Source: Paenibacillus sp. FSL K6-3182
GTDB taxonomy: Bacteria; Bacillota; Bacilli; Paenibacillales; Paenibacillaceae
Length of the DNA stretch: 64,000 nucleotides
Reading direction: 5' to 3'
Assembly (NCBI RefSeq): GCF_037976325.1
Contig: NZ_CP150265.1
Coordinates: forward strand, 3,839,501 to 3,903,500
Each line of letters begins with the position of its first letter. Position 1 is the first letter of the stretch. The position numbers and the translations under genes are program-made. Below the pieces are notes generated by a model that did not search any database, was not told the origin of the DNA, and worked only from the letters and a program-made list of their open reading frames with translations. Of this stretch, positions 54,267-63,455 are shown piece by piece.

Positions 54267-55556
54267 CTACTCAATATATTGTTTCAAACGATGACCGTGC
54301 TGCTCGTATTCCTGCTTACTCACATGAACGGTTAGTCGTAAGCTTTCTTCATTCACTTCTTGATTGATAACCTCACCGCTTCGATAAGCAAGTGCGATCA
54401 AATCTCCTCGCTCTGCTGGTACGTTAAAGATTACTACGTCTCCGCTGAGCTTATCTTGCACGGTTTGCTTTAACAGCTCTAGATCCCCAGCATCATACGC
54501 GCTAATGACAAGATTATCGCCGCTAGTAATCGGCAAATCTGCTAAAGAACCGTTATTTACACACATATCCTTCTTATTGTAGACCATAATATAGGGTTTA
54601 TCCGCAGCGCCAAGCTCACCTAAAATTTTGTTAACGACTGCAATTTGCTCATCCCGCATTGGAGAGCTGCTGTCGATGACATGAAGCACTAGATCAGCCT
54701 CGCATACCTCTTCTAACGTCGCCCGAAATGCTGCTACAAGATCTGTCGGCAAGTTTTGAATAAAACCTACCGTATCTGTAAGTATAATTTCTCGGCCATT
54801 TGGCAGCTCAAGTGTTCTTGAGGTGGGATCAAGCGTTGCGAACAATTGATTTTCTACATACACATCTGCATGAGTAAGCTCGCGAAGCAGTGTCGATTTC
54901 CCGGCATTCGTATAGCCAACAAGAGCTACTTGAATGGCGCCGGATTTTTTGCGACGCTCGCGATGCAGTTTACGGTGGCGGACAACCTCGTCAAGCACCG
55001 TCTTCAAGTCAAAAATCCGATCACGAATATGACGGCGATCCGTCTCGAGTTTCGTTTCACCTGGACCGCGGGTACCAATGCCTCCGCCAAGCCGTGACAA
55101 GTTTTTACTTTGTCCAGATAGACGTGGCAAAAGATAGCTGAGCTGCGCCAGCTCAACCTGAATAATACCTTCGCGCGTTTTGGCACGACCTGCGAAAATA
55201 TCCAAAATCAACTGGGTACGGTCAACGATTTTCAAATCCAGTGATTCTTCCAAATTACGAACCTGAGCGCCGGACAGCTCTTGATCAAATATAGCCGTTG
55301 TAGCGCCCAGTTCATCAGCTAGAGCCTTAACCTCTTGCACTTTTCCTTTGCCGATAAACCATTTGGAATCGACGGTTTCTTTGTTTTGCGTAATAGTCGT
55401 CAGCACTTCAACCCCTGCTGTTTCCGTCAGCTGTACAAGCTCCTGTAGCGATAGCTCGGGGTCTCCGCCTTTCCGCTTGTCTTTTGACGTAACTAAGCTA
55501 ATCAGAATCGCTTTTTCAATCATGTTCGTATTCGTATCGAATGTTATCTCGCTCAT
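54267..55556 (-). CDS. hflX: GTPase HflX
   Basis: This 429-residue ribosome-associated GTPase has an N-terminal HflX-specific domain (residues about 20-195), including the glycine-rich segment LGGGIGTRGPGETKLE. The G domain follows with G1 GYTNAGKST, G3 DTVGFI and G4 YNKKD. The product splits 70S ribosomes under stress in other bacteria. It begins 26 bp after spoVK. Confidence 0.95.
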   Translation of the reverse strand: MSEITFDTNTNMIEKAILISLVTSKDKRKGGDPELSLQELVQLTETAGVEVLTTITQNKETVDSKWFIGKGKVQEVKALADELGATTAIFDQELSGAQVRNLEESLDLKIVDRTQLILDIFAGRAKTREGIIQVELAQLSYLLPRLSGQSKNLSRLGGGIGTRGPGETKLETDRRHIRDRIFDLKTVLDEVVRHRKLHRERRKKSGAIQVALVGYTNAGKSTLLRELTHADVYVENQLFATLDPTSRTLELPNGREIILTDTVGFIQNLPTDLVAAFRATLEEVCEADLVLHVIDSSSPMRDEQIAVVNKILGELGAADKPYIMVYNKKDMCVNNGSLADLPITSGDNLVISAYDAGDLELLKQTVQDKLSGDVVIFNVPAERGDLIALAYRSGEVINQEVNEESLRLTVHVSKQEYEQHGHRLKQYIE

Positions 55557-55581
55557 CTCATACTCCTTCTAAACTACGCAA

Positions 55582-56580
55582 TCATATTGGTTTCGTGTCC
55601 CACTTTAAATCATCTGGTCTAATCGTCATTAATTCCTGCTTTGCGGGAACGGAACTGGCATACTGCGTAAGCAAACGAACGGCCTGAAACCTGATCGCTT
55701 TCTCTATCACATTTCGAACATACCTGGCATTGCTGAACGAGAACATAGTGTTTAGCTTTTCCTGCATTAAATGCTGTCTTAGTTTAAATATGGTCTGAGG
55801 CTGCAATATATAATCACGGTCCTTAGCCATGAGCTCACTAATCTGAATCAGTTGATCAACCGAATAATCTGGAAACTCAATTTGGATCGGAAAACGTGAC
55901 GGCAATCCTGGATTTGTGAGCAAAAAATCGTCGATTTCGGCAGGATAACCCGCGAGTATGAGCACAAAATGATTTTTGTGATCCTCCATTGCTTTTACAA
56001 GCGTATCGATTGCTTCCTTGCCAAAATCTTTTTCCCCGCCCCGAGCTAGACTGTACGCTTCATCAACAAACAACACGCCGCCGATTGCTTTTCGAACGAG
56101 ATCTCGCGTCTTCTGAGCGGTATGTCCAATATATTCGCCAACAAGATCAGCTCGCTCCACTTCAATCAAATGTCCTTTGGTGAGTACACCCATCTTTTGA
56201 AACAGCTTCGCGACGATGCGGGCGATTGTTGTTTTCCCTGTCCCTGGATTGCCTTTAAAAATCATATGATACACATGAGAGCCGCCAAATAATCCTGCTT
56301 CAGAACGCATTCGGCTAATATAAAGCAACGCATATATTTCGTACACAAGAGATTTCACATTGTCCATGCCAATCATCGGTTCAAGCTCTTTCTGAATGTC
56401 AGCATAATGATCGACGCCCGGCAGCGGCTTCACTGCAGGCAACGGTTCTGTCTCTAAAGCAGGAGCAGAGGCCCCAGTCTGAAATGTTTCTTGCGTTCTT
56501 AGGACCACATTGATTTGACGGGAAGGCCTTGCAGTGCCATTGCCGGATCCCGATTTGACGTGTCCACTCATCTGTGGCAT
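55582..56580 (-). CDS. spoVK: Stage V sporulation protein K (AAA ATPase)
   Basis: This AAA+ ATPase of about 332 residues resembles CbxX/CfqX and SpoVK. It has Walker A GNPGTGKT, Walker B GVLFVDEAYSL, sensor 1 ILAGYP and the arginine-finger region PGLPSRFPIQIEFPDYS. It is required for spore maturation in B. subtilis. The ATG at 56580 is chosen with an AAGGA SD, though a GTG one codon upstream is possible. It lies upstream of hflX, the usual order. Confidence 0.9.
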   Translation of the reverse strand: MPQMSGHVKSGSGNGTARPSRQINVVLRTQETFQTGASAPALETEPLPAVKPLPGVDHYADIQKELEPMIGMDNVKSLVYEIYALLYISRMRSEAGLFGGSHVYHMIFKGNPGTGKTTIARIVAKLFQKMGVLTKGHLIEVERADLVGEYIGHTAQKTRDLVRKAIGGVLFVDEAYSLARGGEKDFGKEAIDTLVKAMEDHKNHFVLILAGYPAEIDDFLLTNPGLPSRFPIQIEFPDYSVDQLIQISELMAKDRDYILQPQTIFKLRQHLMQEKLNTMFSFSNARYVRNVIEKAIRFQAVRLLTQYASSVPAKQELMTIRPDDLKWDTKPI

Positions 56581-56660
56581 CACCTATCCTTTGCTTCGAA
56601 AGCTGTAGCGGCTAACCGCACTACAAGTTTATTCTACTTTGCAGCAGCATATTAGCAGAT

Positions 56661-57338
56661 TTACAGCTTCGAATCGGAAGAGTGAAATCCGAGACTAAGC
56701 AATAAAGAGTCGAGCTTCCACTTTGTAAAAGCTAGTACTTCACGCGACTCATTATAGACAGGATTTAGCACCTTTGATTTTGTACCAGCGACTTGAAACT
56801 GAACAAAATCAAGCTTTTTGGCTATCTCCGTTGATCTTGCAGCATGATAATCATGGGTGATGACAATTAGTGTTGACAGGCCTTGGTGCTCTGCGATCTT
56901 CTTGCTGAATTCAAGATTTTCGTACGTGCTGGTCGCCTTATTTTCTAGCAACAGCTTGTCAGCTGAAATACCTTTTGTTATGAGATAGTCTCTCATACCC
57001 TCGGCTTCTGTTTTCTTTGAACCGTTGCCATCCAATCCACCTGTCAAAATAAGCTTGTCTACCGTACCCGCCTTGTATAATTGCCAAGCAAGGTCAAGCC
57101 GTTCCTTCAGTGCTGGACTTGGCACATCATTCCACAAAGCAGCACCAAGAACGATGCCTGCATCCGATGGAACAAGTGGCTTATTCGTATCGAAACCATT
57201 AATTAACCACAGTAAATATCCACACCAGAACACGCCTGCACATATTAACCAGGCAACAACACGAAACAAGAGCAGCCACGGTCGCTTTTTCTTCGATCTT
57301 CTGCGCGGGCTGCTCCTTGAGACGGTTGCCTTCCTCAT
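56661..57338 (-). CDS. YdcF/ElyC-family (DUF218) membrane-anchored protein
   Basis: This 225-residue protein has a very basic N-terminus (SRSSPRRRSKKKRP), one membrane helix at about residues 25-45 and an extracytoplasmic DUF218 domain: GAALWNDVPSPALKERL, ILTGG, ENKATSTYENLEFSKKI and ITHDYHAARS. Relatives (SanA, ElyC, YdcF) relate to cell envelope maintenance. It overlaps the DUF402 gene by 4 bp. Confidence 0.85.
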   Translation of the reverse strand: MRKATVSRSSPRRRSKKKRPWLLLFRVVAWLICAGVFWCGYLLWLINGFDTNKPLVPSDAGIVLGAALWNDVPSPALKERLDLAWQLYKAGTVDKLILTGGLDGNGSKKTEAEGMRDYLITKGISADKLLLENKATSTYENLEFSKKIAEHQGLSTLIVITHDYHAARSTEIAKKLDFVQFQVAGTKSKVLNPVYNESREVLAFTKWKLDSLLLSLGFHSSDSKL

Positions 57339-57892
57339 GATTCGCTTAATTCCCCGGTTTTTGCAAGCAAGCTCTTGCGATGCTTAAGGCTCAGCGTAAA
57401 ATACCGGAACCGTCCGTTTCGTATGCTCGATAATAATTTCCCTGCTGTTTTGCGTGCAAGTGCAACATCCTTGCCATTAACATCACCTTGCCTTAAGGCA
57501 TCCTCTAGCTCATCCTCGTCCATGAGAAATACCTCACCGCTAGGCAGCACAACCACATCCAAATATAAATCATCGAACCAAGGCACCTGCTGATCGGTTA
57601 AGCCTTGCGTTTTGCAAACATCGATATACCATTGCACGACGCGTCCCTTGTCATCAAACATCGTCGTGACGACAAAATGCTCGCCTCTTGGAAAATGCTG
57701 CATCCACAAGTATCCGCGATCTGCCAAACATAATCTACGTCCGTTATATTCCTTCCATAACGGCTCACGCAATTCATGAATCCGGTAAAACGTCACGAGA
57801 CCTTTGAACTCTTCACCGTCCAGCGCTAGGCACGTATAGCTCTTACGCAAGATACGCCGCCAGTTAGCTCGGTCTGAAAATTTTCTCTTCAT
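57335..57892 (-). CDS. DUF402 protein, nucleoside tri-/diphosphatase (NtdP)-like
   Basis: This 185-residue protein starts at ATG 57892 (MKRKFSDRANWRRIL). The DUF402 fold is marked by FHFPRGEHF-like strands, KGRVVQWYIDVCKTQG, PWFDDLYLDVVVLPSGEVFLMDEDEL and a C-terminal helix. NtdP and related proteins hydrolyse nucleoside tri- and diphosphates with metal bound by Asp/Glu residues. The longer frame to 57943 would lie in an unlikely N-terminal extension. Confidence 0.82.
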   Translation of the reverse strand: MKRKFSDRANWRRILRKSYTCLALDGEEFKGLVTFYRIHELREPLWKEYNGRRLCLADRGYLWMQHFPRGEHFVVTTMFDDKGRVVQWYIDVCKTQGLTDQQVPWFDDLYLDVVVLPSGEVFLMDEDELEDALRQGDVNGKDVALARKTAGKLLSSIRNGRFRYFTLSLKHRKSLLAKTGELSES

Positions 57893-58082
57893 ACGGAACG
57901 TACCCTTCCGTTCATTTGGGAAAAGCTCGCAAACAACCTGCACAGCTCTTCTTGGCTTTGTTTACACAACGAACATTTTGCGACCAACGACAGTTGAAAT
58001 TTACCTATAAAAAAAGATTACCATAACTTAACGTCCATCTCCAGCCGACAGCCAAAATAAACCAAGCACTTTGCAATAAAAT

Positions 58083-58112
58083 AAAAAGAATACCGCCCCG
58101 AAAGGCGGTATT
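58083..58112 (-). terminator. Intrinsic terminator of the PPIase gene
   Basis: AATACCGCC and GGCGGTATT form the stem on the minus strand with a TTTCGG loop, followed by CTTTTT. It lies just after the PPIase stop. Confidence 0.9.
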
Positions 58113-58116
58113 CCTC

Positions 58117-58755
58117 TTATTGCTCAACGATTTCAATCGAATCAATGACGATATTTTCAGTTGGCAAGTTGTTTTTCAAAGGCGTCTTCGAAATGGCTTT
58201 TACAACATCCATGCCACTCTCCACCTTGCCGAAAATCGTATAATTAGGCTCGCGGTTTAAATTTGCAGCATCAGGTCCTGTGCAAATAAAAAATTGGCTG
58301 CCTCCCGAATTAGGCTTGCTTGCGTTTGCCATCGCGACAATTCCTTCTTCGTATTTCATTTCCGAACTTAGTTCATCTGGAATCGAATAACCTGGAGTAC
58401 CGTATCCGTTTCCTTTTGGATCTCCGCCTTGAATCATGAAAGACTCAATAATACGGTGAAAAGTTAATCCATCATAAAAGCCTTCTCTAGCGAGAAAAAC
58501 AAAATTGTTCACCGTTACCGGCGCGTCTTCCGTAAACAGCTTGACTGTAAAATCGCCTTTAGTCGTTTTAAACTTTGCTAAGTACGACTTGTCGAGATCA
58601 ATCTGCATATCAGGCATCTTGTCCCAGTTCATCAACTTGGCTGAAGCTGAAGCACTATCCCTTCCTGAACCATCCTTGCCGCAGCCAGCTATAACCATAA
58701 CTGCTGCGACAACAATGATTAAATACAAGAATGGTGCTCTCTTTCTATTCGCCAT
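58117..58755 (-). CDS. Cyclophilin-type peptidyl-prolyl isomerase lipoprotein
   Basis: This 212-residue secreted lipoprotein has the lipobox VIAGC (Cys at residue 25) and a mature cyclophilin domain starting near residue 60. Conserved blocks are FHRIIESFMIQGGDPKGNGYG, ANASKPNSGGSQFFI and NYTIFGKVESGMDVV. It assists folding of exported proteins outside the membrane. It is 18 bp downstream of the PBP gene stop. Confidence 0.92.
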   Translation of the reverse strand: MANRKRAPFLYLIIVVAAVMVIAGCGKDGSGRDSASASAKLMNWDKMPDMQIDLDKSYLAKFKTTKGDFTVKLFTEDAPVTVNNFVFLAREGFYDGLTFHRIIESFMIQGGDPKGNGYGTPGYSIPDELSSEMKYEEGIVAMANASKPNSGGSQFFICTGPDAANLNREPNYTIFGKVESGMDVVKAISKTPLKNNLPTENIVIDSIEIVEQ

Positions 58756-58772
58756 TGCTAACCACCCGTTTC

Positions 58773-61253
58773 TTACGTATTGCCGCCGGTTTCAGTATTT
58801 CCTAGAGCATTGTTGCTGTTGTTCGTATTTGTGCCAGTGCTTGGAGTTGGCGTCGGTGTTGGTTCACCCGTCCCATTTCCTGATCCTGGCGGTTCAGTTG
58901 TTCCTGGATCTGTACCATCAGTTGGAGGCAGCGTCGGTTCTCCATCACCGCCTTCTACTGGAGGTGTGGGCTCTCCTCCGTCTGGCTCATCTGGATTCGG
59001 CTCCATTGGCACATCCGGATTCACTTCTGTTTCCGGAATGCTGATCTTAACTTTTTGAGATGGAGCACTTTCCATATCCTGCTCAGCATCATAAGCCACA
59101 ACATAATATTCATAGGTCATTCCCGGGAATGCACTCATATCATCTACCCCTGTGGAAGTGAGCGAGTCTACGAAGCGGATGAAGTCACTTTCTGAAGCTT
59201 CCTTGCGGTAAACCTGATAAGTGACCTTTCCATCCTGATACGGATCCCACGACAATTGAACCTTCATTTCTTCTGGAATAAATACTGCTTTAAAATTTGT
59301 TATCGTTGCCGGCGGTTTATTTTCTTTAATGCCTTGCGGTTTCTTAAAGCTTGACTTCGCTACATCCTTCATTGCAGGTTTCATAACCTTGGAGAACATG
59401 GAAGCCGCTTGACTGCTGCCCGTTTTAAGGATATGTTCCACATTTGTCTTATCGTATCCCATCCATACGGCTGCTGTCCACTCCGGCGTGTAGCCAACAA
59501 ACCAGGCATCCCGGATACCCGAGCCTTTGTAGCCTGGAATACCATGCTGAGTAGTACCTGTTTTACCTGCCAATGGACGATCAATTGCTGCTCTTGTACC
59601 CGTACCGCCCTTTTGTACGACCGTCTGCATCATCTCGGTCAAATAATAGGCAGTGCTTTCAGACATGAGCTGCTTAGAAGGTGGAGCTTTATATTCGTAT
59701 TTATAATTATTTTTGCCTTCAATCTTCGAAATCGCATGAGGATCAACAGATCTGCCGCCGTTCGCAAACACGCTATAAGCAGTTGCCATTTGCATAGGCG
59801 TTGCACCTTTGGACAAGCCCCCAAGAGCAGCTGTTAAATTACGATCATCTTTCTCAAGCTCGATGCCAAGCTTGCTTGAAAAAGCAAACCCTTGCTTCAA
59901 GCCTACTTGATTCAGCATCCAAACGGAGGCAAGGTTTCGAGAATCCTTAATCGCCTGCTGCATCGTAACTGCAGTTGCTCCCCATCTATCTGTTGGGCAA
60001 TAGCTGCCGTAACATTTCTTGTCATTTGCAAGTACAGTCCATGGATAATACTTGCCCGTTTCAAGAGCAGGACCGTAAGAGATAATCGGTTTGAAAGCTG
60101 AACCTGGCTGGCGAGGAACCTCTACCCGGTTAAGTCCCTTTTTCACGTAATCTCTGCCGCCTGTTAAAGCTTGAATCGTGCCATCGCGGTGATCAATAAT
60201 GATCATTGCGCCTTGCACCTGTTGGTCATCCTTGCTCTTCTCAAAGTTGTCATCATCGTTAAACTGTGTATCCATCGTATCCTGTGCTTGCGGGTTTAGC
60301 GACGTATAAATCCGGAAACCTCCGATCCGAAGCTCTTCCTCGGATTTCCCAGTCTTCTCCATCGCTTCTTCAACCACATAATCAATAAATGCTGGATACT
60401 TTTCGGTATTTCTTTCTTCATGATTTTTAGGGATTTCATACACGACCGCTTTCGCTTCTGCCATCTCTGCTGCCGTAATCAAGCCTTGATCGTACATAAG
60501 CTTAAGCACGACTGCTCTCCTGTTCATCGAATCCTCAGGATGATTTATTGGATTGTAGCGGTTCGGCGCTTTCGGCATAGCGGCAATAGTAGCAATCTGC
60601 CAAAGCTCCAGCTTATCAAGATCAGTGTCGAAATAATACTTGGCTGCTTCCTTAACGCCATGTACTCTCTTGCCAAAAAATATTCGATTCAAATACATCG
60701 TTAATATTTGTTCCTTGGACATTTTGTGCTCAAGCGCTACCGCAATAGAGGCTTCCGTTGCTTTACGGAAAAACGTCTTATCCGCGGTTAGAAATACGTT
60801 TTTGGCAAGCTGCTGGGTAATCGTACTTGCCCCCTCAACAGCGCTGCGAGCGATAACGTCCTTCACAACAGCACGTCCGATAGCAAAAAAATCGATTCCT
60901 GAATGCTCATAGAAACGTTGGTCCTCTGTTGCAACAATAGCATCAAGCAATTGCTTTGGAATTTCCGAAAATTCAGCAATCTCACGATTTTCATTGGGAT
61001 CGGACAATCGTGAAATTTCATTGCCATTCACATCATAAATGATGGATGCTTCACCCATAGTCAGCTTGTTCGCATTTTCAGTCAGAACTCGTTCACCGTT
61101 CAACACGATAAGCAAGTATCCGATCAAGCCGCATACGATGGCGATTACAGCAGTGAAAAATAATCCATAAAACCATTTCTTTCCTGATATCTTCTTTTTC
61201 TTCTTTTGTTTAGAAGTTTTAGGTGCAGTTGTTTTGCTTGGTCGTTCAGCCAT
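58773..61253 (-). CDS. Class A penicillin-binding protein (PBP1A/PonA-like)
   Basis: This is an 826-residue bifunctional peptidoglycan synthase. It has a basic Lys-rich cytoplasmic tail, one membrane helix near residues 29-50 and a GT51 domain (EDQRFYEHSGIDFFAIGRAV). The transpeptidase domain has SxxK at SAFK, SRN at KDSRNLASV and KTGTT. An FN3-like domain follows, then a Pro/Thr/Gly/Asn-rich tail from about residue 735 onward. The tail is low complexity and gives long false ORFs on the opposite strand. It probably shares a transcript with the PPIase gene. Confidence 0.95.
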   Translation of the reverse strand: MAERPSKTTAPKTSKQKKKKKISGKKWFYGLFFTAVIAIVCGLIGYLLIVLNGERVLTENANKLTMGEASIIYDVNGNEISRLSDPNENREIAEFSEIPKQLLDAIVATEDQRFYEHSGIDFFAIGRAVVKDVIARSAVEGASTITQQLAKNVFLTADKTFFRKATEASIAVALEHKMSKEQILTMYLNRIFFGKRVHGVKEAAKYYFDTDLDKLELWQIATIAAMPKAPNRYNPINHPEDSMNRRAVVLKLMYDQGLITAAEMAEAKAVVYEIPKNHEERNTEKYPAFIDYVVEEAMEKTGKSEEELRIGGFRIYTSLNPQAQDTMDTQFNDDDNFEKSKDDQQVQGAMIIIDHRDGTIQALTGGRDYVKKGLNRVEVPRQPGSAFKPIISYGPALETGKYYPWTVLANDKKCYGSYCPTDRWGATAVTMQQAIKDSRNLASVWMLNQVGLKQGFAFSSKLGIELEKDDRNLTAALGGLSKGATPMQMATAYSVFANGGRSVDPHAISKIEGKNNYKYEYKAPPSKQLMSESTAYYLTEMMQTVVQKGGTGTRAAIDRPLAGKTGTTQHGIPGYKGSGIRDAWFVGYTPEWTAAVWMGYDKTNVEHILKTGSSQAASMFSKVMKPAMKDVAKSSFKKPQGIKENKPPATITNFKAVFIPEEMKVQLSWDPYQDGKVTYQVYRKEASESDFIRFVDSLTSTGVDDMSAFPGMTYEYYVVAYDAEQDMESAPSQKVKISIPETEVNPDVPMEPNPDEPDGGEPTPPVEGGDGEPTLPPTDGTDPGTTEPPGSGNGTGEPTPTPTPSTGTNTNNSNNALGNTETGGNT

Positions 61254-61306
61254 AGCCGACTCCCCTCCTGTTGTTCAATTGTCTGTCTAATCTAGTTTTA
61301 CCACAA

Positions 61307-61345
61307 AATGAAAAGAGCAACCCAGCTTGGAGCGGGGTTGCTCTT
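61307..61345 (-). terminator. Intrinsic terminator between hfq and the PBP gene
   Basis: AAGAGCAACCC and GGGTTGCTCTT form an 11-bp stem on the minus strand, followed by TTCATTTT. It ends the miaA-hfq transcript before the PBP gene. Confidence 0.8.
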
Positions 61346-61405
61346 GCCTGCCGCTATCTAGTTAAACGAGACACGTTATAAGAAAGTTTCACTAACTGAT
61401 TAAGC

Positions 61406-61651
61406 CTATGAATCGGAGCCGTTATGATCCTGCTGCATAAGAGAAACATTCCGCTGCGGGGTGAACGTCGAAATAGCATGTTTGTATACCATTTGTTGAC
61501 GACCTTCGCTGTCGATGATAATCGTGAAATTATCGAACGCTTTAATAACGCCCCGAATTTGGAAGCCATTCATTAAAAAAACCGTAACCGGTATGTTGTC
61601 TTTGCGAAGCTGATTCAGGAACGTATCTTGAATATTGATCGATTTGTTCAT
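61406..61651 (-). CDS. hfq: RNA chaperone Hfq
   Basis: This 81-residue Sm-fold protein carries the Sm1 motif ([23 protein letters not shown]) and Sm2 motif YKHAIST, with Gln9-equivalent residues at the U-binding face (INIQDTFLN). It forms hexamers that bind sRNAs and mRNAs. It is located 17 bp after miaA, the canonical order miaA-hfq. Confidence 0.97.
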   Translation of the reverse strand: MNKSINIQDTFLNQLRKDNIPVTVFLMNGFQIRGVIKAFDNFTIIIDSEGRQQMVYKHAISTFTPQRNVSLMQQDHNGSDS

Positions 61652-61668
61652 TGGACGTTACCCCCGTC

Positions 61669-62682
61669 TTAAAAAGATTGATTAGAAGTATATTCAAGAT
61701 TAACTTGAAACTTTCCTGCTATTATATCATGAACAGATTGCAAATTGTTGTGAAAATTTTCCCCCATATCAATCCAATGAATGTCTTTCATATGACGGAA
61801 CCAGGAAAGCTGGCGTTTTGCAAACCTTCTAGTATCTCTTTTCAGTAGCTCTACCGCTGCTTCCAATGAGCATTCTCCCTGTAAATATTGTGCAATCTCT
61901 TTGTAGCCAAGACCCTGCATAGCAACTGCTGCAGGCGGCAAATCTCTCTCAAGTAGGCGCCTCACCTCATCTACTAAACCTAGCTTCATCATCTCATCTA
62001 TCCGCAGCTCTATTCTACGATACAACTCCGCACGGTCCATAGTCAAACCGATGATGCAAAGCTCGTATGGAGATACCTTAGTTTGACCGGCTTGCTGATC
62101 GGAGAAGGTTTGTCCAGTCATGTGATAAACTTCCAGCGCGCGGATGACGCGCCGCATATCATTTGGGTGCAATCTCTGCCCTGCTGGAGGGTCAATGGCA
62201 GCTAAACGCGCATGCAAAGCTTCTGCGCCAAATTCAGCCGCATAATGCTCTTGCTCTTGCCGGAATGCAGCGTCTGAACCAATTTCAGCAAACTGAAACT
62301 GATAACAAACGGACTCCACATATAAGCCAGTACCTCCAACGATAAACGGCAGCTTTTCTCGCTCCGATATTTCCGCGATCGCCTTCGTTGCTCCTGCTTG
62401 AAAATCTGCAGCAGAATACGCTTCGTCCGGCTCACAAATGTCAATAAGGTGATGAGGAATGCCTTCTCGCTCTTCAAGTCCGATTTTGGCAGTACCAATG
62501 TCCATGCCGCGATAAACCTGCATGGAATCGCCTGAGATGATCTCTGCATTCCAAGCTTTTGCAATATCTAAACTCATTCGTGTCTTGCCTACAGCTGTAG
62601 GACCAATGAGGACTAGCAAAGGCTGCTTGCGAATCGGATGCCCTTCTTGATCTAACTGCGTATTGTTTATTTCTTCATTCAA
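61669..62682 (-). CDS. miaA: tRNA dimethylallyltransferase
   Basis: This enzyme adds the isopentenyl group to A37 of UNN-decoding tRNAs. The P-loop GPTAVGKTRM is at residues 27-36. DSMQVYRGMDIGTAK, the PHHLIDI segment, GGTGLYVESV and the tRNA-contacting DTRRFAKRQLSWFR follow. It has 337 residues. It overlaps the RsmJ-like gene stop by 4 bp and precedes hfq. Confidence 0.95.
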   Translation of the reverse strand: MNEEINNTQLDQEGHPIRKQPLLVLIGPTAVGKTRMSLDIAKAWNAEIISGDSMQVYRGMDIGTAKIGLEEREGIPHHLIDICEPDEAYSAADFQAGATKAIAEISEREKLPFIVGGTGLYVESVCYQFQFAEIGSDAAFRQEQEHYAAEFGAEALHARLAAIDPPAGQRLHPNDMRRVIRALEVYHMTGQTFSDQQAGQTKVSPYELCIIGLTMDRAELYRRIELRIDEMMKLGLVDEVRRLLERDLPPAAVAMQGLGYKEIAQYLQGECSLEAAVELLKRDTRRFAKRQLSWFRHMKDIHWIDMGENFHNNLQSVHDIIAGKFQVNLEYTSNQSF

Positions 62683-63455
62683 AGCTTTATCACTCCATAT
62701 GCAATTTTCGAAGTATTCACATGCTTGCGTTCAAATCCGAGCCTTGCAAATTCACCGCTAGCTTGATGCTCCTTTAGAACTACGCTTTTCCTGGCAACAC
62801 GCTTCGCTTGTTCAATCACTTCGTCCGACAAAGCGTCCATATTTGCAATGCCGCGGAGCGGCTCCATCGAGCTGGATTCGTTAATCGGTTTCCGAAACAT
62901 AGGGTCAAAATAAACGATATCAACACTATTGTCAGGCAATTTTTTTAAGTAATCCAAATGATTCATGCACTTCATGTCAATACGTCTCATTGCCTCATTC
63001 ACATCAGGAAGGCTTGTCTCATAACCTGCTAGACCCTCTCGAACGATAGCGCATAAGATGGGCTGGCTCTCAATCGCTGTAACAGCTCCTTTAGGTCCAG
63101 AGGCATATGAAAACACAAGTGAATCCGACGCAAGACCTGCTGTGCAATCAATGATTTGATCCCCTTCCAAACATCCCGAAAGTTGGATAAGAGGATCTGT
63201 TTCACCGCGCCGAATCCGTTTTACCCGCACATATGCCATGCTGGGGTGAAAATAAAGCGGCGTCTCTGATTGTCCGTCATAATAACGAACCTCTTCTTCG
63301 GTTACGACGATTAACTGACTGTCATCGCTTAACGATAATAGTTTGTTAACCGTTAAGTTTCCGCGTACTTTGAGCGAAGCGGCTAGCTCTTCAGAAAGCC
63401 GGCTTGCTTGCTCCAAAGCCCGTTCTGAAGGCTTAGCCGTTGTTGTAACAATCAA
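62679..63455 (-). CDS. RsmJ-like class I SAM-dependent methyltransferase
   Basis: This protein has 258 residues from TTG at 63455 (IVTTTAKPSERALEQ). The Rossmann fold has the SAM motif DCTAGLASDSLV, AIESQPI and a DPMF catalytic tetrapeptide in VYFDPMFR. These resemble 16S rRNA methyltransferase RsmJ of gamma-proteobacteria (DATAGLG.D and YLDPMF), so RNA is a likely substrate, but the target is unproven. The start overlaps the mutL stop (TTGA), with GCGGGTGAT as SD. A longer frame to 63530 lies fully within mutL. Confidence 0.75.
   Translation of the reverse strand: MIVTTTAKPSERALEQASRLSEELAASLKVRGNLTVNKLLSLSDDSQLIVVTEEEVRYYDGQSETPLYFHPSMAYVRVKRIRRGETDPLIQLSGCLEGDQIIDCTAGLASDSLVFSYASGPKGAVTAIESQPILCAIVREGLAGYETSLPDVNEAMRRIDMKCMNHLDYLKKLPDNSVDIVYFDPMFRKPINESSSMEPLRGIANMDALSDEVIEQAKRVARKSVVLKEHQASGEFARLGFERKHVNTSKIAYGVIKL

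Noticed and set aside
58505..59044. 179-residue plus-strand ORF opposite the PPIase and PBP genes
   Set aside because: It is antisense to two well-supported genes, spans their junction and reads through the PBP low-complexity tail.
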